From WVZH01 sp034430895 (GTDB taxonomy: Bacteria; Chloroflexota; Anaerolineae; Anaerolineales; E44-bin32), in assembly GCA_034430895.1 (NCBI GenBank), contig DAOUDW010000061.1, forward strand, positions 1-64,000: DNA of 64,000 bases, written 5' to 3'. Below, piece by piece: positions 62,334 to 64,000 of this stretch. Position numbers and translations under genes: made by a program. How positions within the stretch are numbered: position 1 is the stretch's first letter; the number at the start of each line of letters is the position of its first letter. The notes under the pieces were generated by a model, which worked only from the letters and a program-made list of their open reading frames with translations, did not search any database and was not told the origin of the DNA.

Positions 62334-63185
62334 TCACTTCTCTGTTGATCCCGTCGGTGTAGTATCGTCATCGAGTTCCTTCTTTTTCATATCGAGTGGG
62401 GTTATTTCATCACGATCATCAATGGTTTCCGAGAGTGGACTATACGGCGGTGTTACAGCAGGTGGACCTTCCGCCCCTTCCGCATAAACCAACTCAACAT
62501 CAGCCAATGTGATCACATCGCCGGCAAAGAGTAGTTGTTCCTTAATGAATCGGCCATTCACCTTAACACCTGCCATCGAATCGAGATCGACGATTTGAAA
62601 TCGTCCCTGGTGAGCACGGATCTGCGCATGCCTCCGCGAAACATGATGACCATCCAATACAAGATCGTTATCCACTAGACGACCGATGTTGATCACCGGC
62701 TTGTTCAGCGGAAAGTGGCGCCTCCCTTCAACAACGAGGAACGCGTTCGTTTCGGGTCGATCGGATTCGAAAGCGCTCACGGGCATTGGATGGGGTGTGA
62801 TCTCCGTAGGATCCGCACTGTGCCAGGCGATTACCCGTATCTCACCTTTCTTCAGTGTGGGGTCTGTCGCCAAAGTGATATGCGGCTCCCTGGTAAACTC
62901 AAGATTGCATTCCTTCAATGCGTGTTGGAGATTGGATGCCAGGTCATGTTGAATCTCTGGTTTTACAGCCTGTAATTCGCCGGTTTCATGGGGATGAATA
63001 GTCAACGTAAATTGATCCGGGGCATATTGACGTGATTCAGCACCGGTTCGCATTGTGGCCACCACCTCGGTTGCAATTTGATGGGCAAGTGTGGAAACAG
63101 AGAAATCGCGCCACGGCAGAAGCTTCACAGTTTCGTGGATTGCCAGTTGAATGGTTTTTGCTAGAGTGTGAAGTTGGTCATCCAT
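62334..63185 (-). CDS. DUF3662-FHA protein (FhaA-like), copy 2
   Basis: 283 aa, same architecture as its neighbour: DUF3662 (LAKTIQLAIHETVKLLPWRD, FTLTIHPHE, EPHITLATDPTLKKGE) and FHA (VINIGRLVDNDLVLDGHHVS, RRHAQIRAHQGRFQIVDLDS, MAGVKVNGRF). In place of the usual SRNGT it reads SMAGV, so the last phosphate-contact loop is altered. It is the first gene of the minus-strand block. Its ATG at 63185 lies only 6 bases from a TATAAT box, so its mRNA should be leaderless. Confidence 0.9.
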   Translation of the reverse strand: MDDQLHTLAKTIQLAIHETVKLLPWRDFSVSTLAHQIATEVVATMRTGAESRQYAPDQFTLTIHPHETGELQAVKPEIQHDLASNLQHALKECNLEFTREPHITLATDPTLKKGEIRVIAWHSADPTEITPHPMPVSAFESDRPETNAFLVVEGRRHFPLNKPVINIGRLVDNDLVLDGHHVSRRHAQIRAHQGRFQIVDLDSMAGVKVNGRFIKEQLLFAGDVITLADVELVYAEGAEGPPAVTPPYSPLSETIDDRDEITPLDMKKKELDDDTTPTGSTEK

Positions 63186-63191
63186 GATTAG

Positions 63192-63220
63192 ATTATAAGC
63201 GACTGCTTATTTTCTATAAA
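63192..63220 (-). promoter_or_regulatory. Promoter of the FHA operon, leaderless start
   Basis: Minus-strand TTTATA (63215-63220), 17 bases, TATAAT (63192-63197), then CTAATC and the ATG at 63185. The expected transcription start falls at the A of the ATG. Confidence 0.72.
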
Positions 63221-63323
63221 CCCTATAGGACTTCCGGACTATGCCACCACGATAAGCTCACCGGAGCATGAATAGAAACAATACTGCCATATAATACTAT
63301 ATAGATGCCGTAAAAGTGATAAG

Positions 63324-63755
63324 ATGGGCGAATCCAATTTTCACAGCCAGGAAGACTTTTTCGAGGAGATCGAACACACCGCCGACTTGTCTATCCGCGT
63401 TAGCGGGAAAACCATTGATTCGTTGTTCGAAAACGCTGCTCTGGGGATGCTGCGTCTGATGCAGGCATCTTCACGCCCTGGAGAAACGAAGATAAAGCAC
63501 ATTGAACTGGGCGCGATCGACAAGGAAACCTTGCTGGTCACCTGGCTGGAGGAGCTGCTCTTCAACATGGAAACCAAAGACGTAAATTACACTGGCATCG
63601 AGGTTCATCAAGTGAAAAATGGGCGGCTTTCTGCAAGCGTTCGTGAAACACCTCTCGCAGAAATGAATAAGGAAATCAAAGCGGTAACCTTCTACGATCT
63701 TAAAATCGAAACGACGGACGAAGGTTTTATCACAACTCTTGTTTTTGATGTGTAA
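63324..63755 (+). CDS. Archease, RtcB activator
   Basis: 143 aa. Archease family: FFEEIEHTADLSIRVSGKTI at the start (conserved HTADxxI), SLFENAALGMLRLM, and the metal-ligand end region (KAVTFYDLKIETTDEGFITT). Archease promotes guanylylation of RtcB ligase. The rtcB start follows 15 bases later with AAAGGAGGAGCG between, so the pair is one operon. No convincing promoter with both elements was found, only TATAAT-like words near 63291. Confidence 0.95.
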   Translation: MGESNFHSQEDFFEEIEHTADLSIRVSGKTIDSLFENAALGMLRLMQASSRPGETKIKHIELGAIDKETLLVTWLEELLFNMETKDVNYTGIEVHQVKNGRLSASVRETPLAEMNKEIKAVTFYDLKIETTDEGFITTLVFDV

Positions 63756-63770
63756 AAGGAGGAGCGTTTG

Positions 63771-64000
63771 ATGCGGAAACAAGATTTTAATCGTCTCAAT
63801 CCTGTAACCTGGGAAATCCCGCAATCATTCCGCGACGACATGCGCGTGCCTGTGCGCATTTTCGCCAGCGACAAAATCCTTGAAGCCACCCTTGGTGATC
63901 GTTCGATCGAACAAGCGATCAACGCGGCGACGCTCCCCGGCCTCGTGAGTCACGTTGTGGTGATGCCGGATGTTCACCAAGGTTATGGCTTTCCGATTGG
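63771..64000 (+). CDS. rtcB: RtcB RNA-splicing ligase, 3' partial
   Basis: The ATG at 63771, with AAAGGAGGAG upstream, opens a frame that is still open at the window end (76 residues). It reads FNRLNPVTWEIPQSFRDDMR, then VRIFASDKILEATLGD and ends MPDVHQGYGFPIG. The last part is the RtcB signature with the first metal-binding Asp and His (PDVHxGYGxPIG). RtcB ligates 2',3'-cyclic phosphate to 5'-OH RNA ends with GTP. The remainder lies outside the window. Confidence 0.95.
   Translation, partial: MRKQDFNRLNPVTWEIPQSFRDDMRVPVRIFASDKILEATLGDRSIEQAINAATLPGLVSHVVVMPDVHQGYGFPI

Overview
The window looks like chromosomal DNA of a Chloroflexota bacterium, probably of the Anaerolineae. This is an inference from gene content, not from a marker gene. 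The pointers are DUF3662-FHA proteins beside an FtsW-PBP fusion, an SUF cluster under a SufR-type repressor, a cytosolic LacI-fold hybrid histidine kinase, Roadblock/LC7 proteins, a DnaQ-DinG fusion, pyruvate phosphate dikinase and RtcB-archease. Base composition is fairly even. I saw no insertion sequence, phage, integrase or CRISPR array.

Layout. (1) 1-7376: two related hybrid histidine kinases (the first cut by the window edge) and a response regulator fused to a Roadblock domain. (2) 7489-9118, minus: GNAT, MaoC-like and PaaI-like hot-dog proteins. (3) 9167-17365: accessory region with a transglutaminase-like lipoprotein, a methyltransferase, a squalene/phytoene synthase family protein, a decayed GNAT pseudogene, a membrane sulfatase-like protein, a UGT-type glycosyltransferase and a lipoprotein. 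(4) 17440-22679, minus: an APC permease-UspA fusion and pyruvate phosphate dikinase. (5) 22872-30159: sufC-sufB-sufD-unknown-sufS-sufU-Rieske on minus, divergent from sufR and a DUF59 (SufT-like) gene. (6) 30260-37362: ECF sigma factor with a small membrane protein, DinG-type helicase, PP2C phosphatase, EF-P, a Cys-rich protein and a HAD-DinB fusion. (7) 37408-43850: tRNA-Leu(UAG), tig-clpP-clpX, a DUF1028 protein, a NagD-like phosphatase and rlmN. (8) 44250-52032: rpmB divergent from an asp23-fakA-degV-degV-recG-coaD run. (9) 52085-57292, minus: pyrG, Roadblock protein, rimM, khpA, rpsP, ffh. (10) 57412-63185, minus: FtsW-PBP fusion, MTA phosphorylase and three FHA proteins. (11) 63324-64000: archease and the start of rtcB.

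How they work together. The suf/sufR pair reads as an autoregulated Fe-S assembly unit. Both promoters can be seen (17-bp spacers each) and both share AATATTGAC across the -35. fakA with two DegV genes suggests fatty-acid phosphorylation with two acyl carriers. The FHA/FtsW-PBP block resembles the actinobacterial fhaA-fhaB-pstP-rodA-pbpA region, here without a kinase and with PP2C elsewhere. Its most striking feature is that the PBP half of the fusion has lost SxxK, SxN and KTG while the SEDS half keeps its key Asp, so it looks like a glycan polymerase tied to a pseudo-transpeptidase. Several promoters sit so close to start codons that the mRNAs would be leaderless or nearly so.
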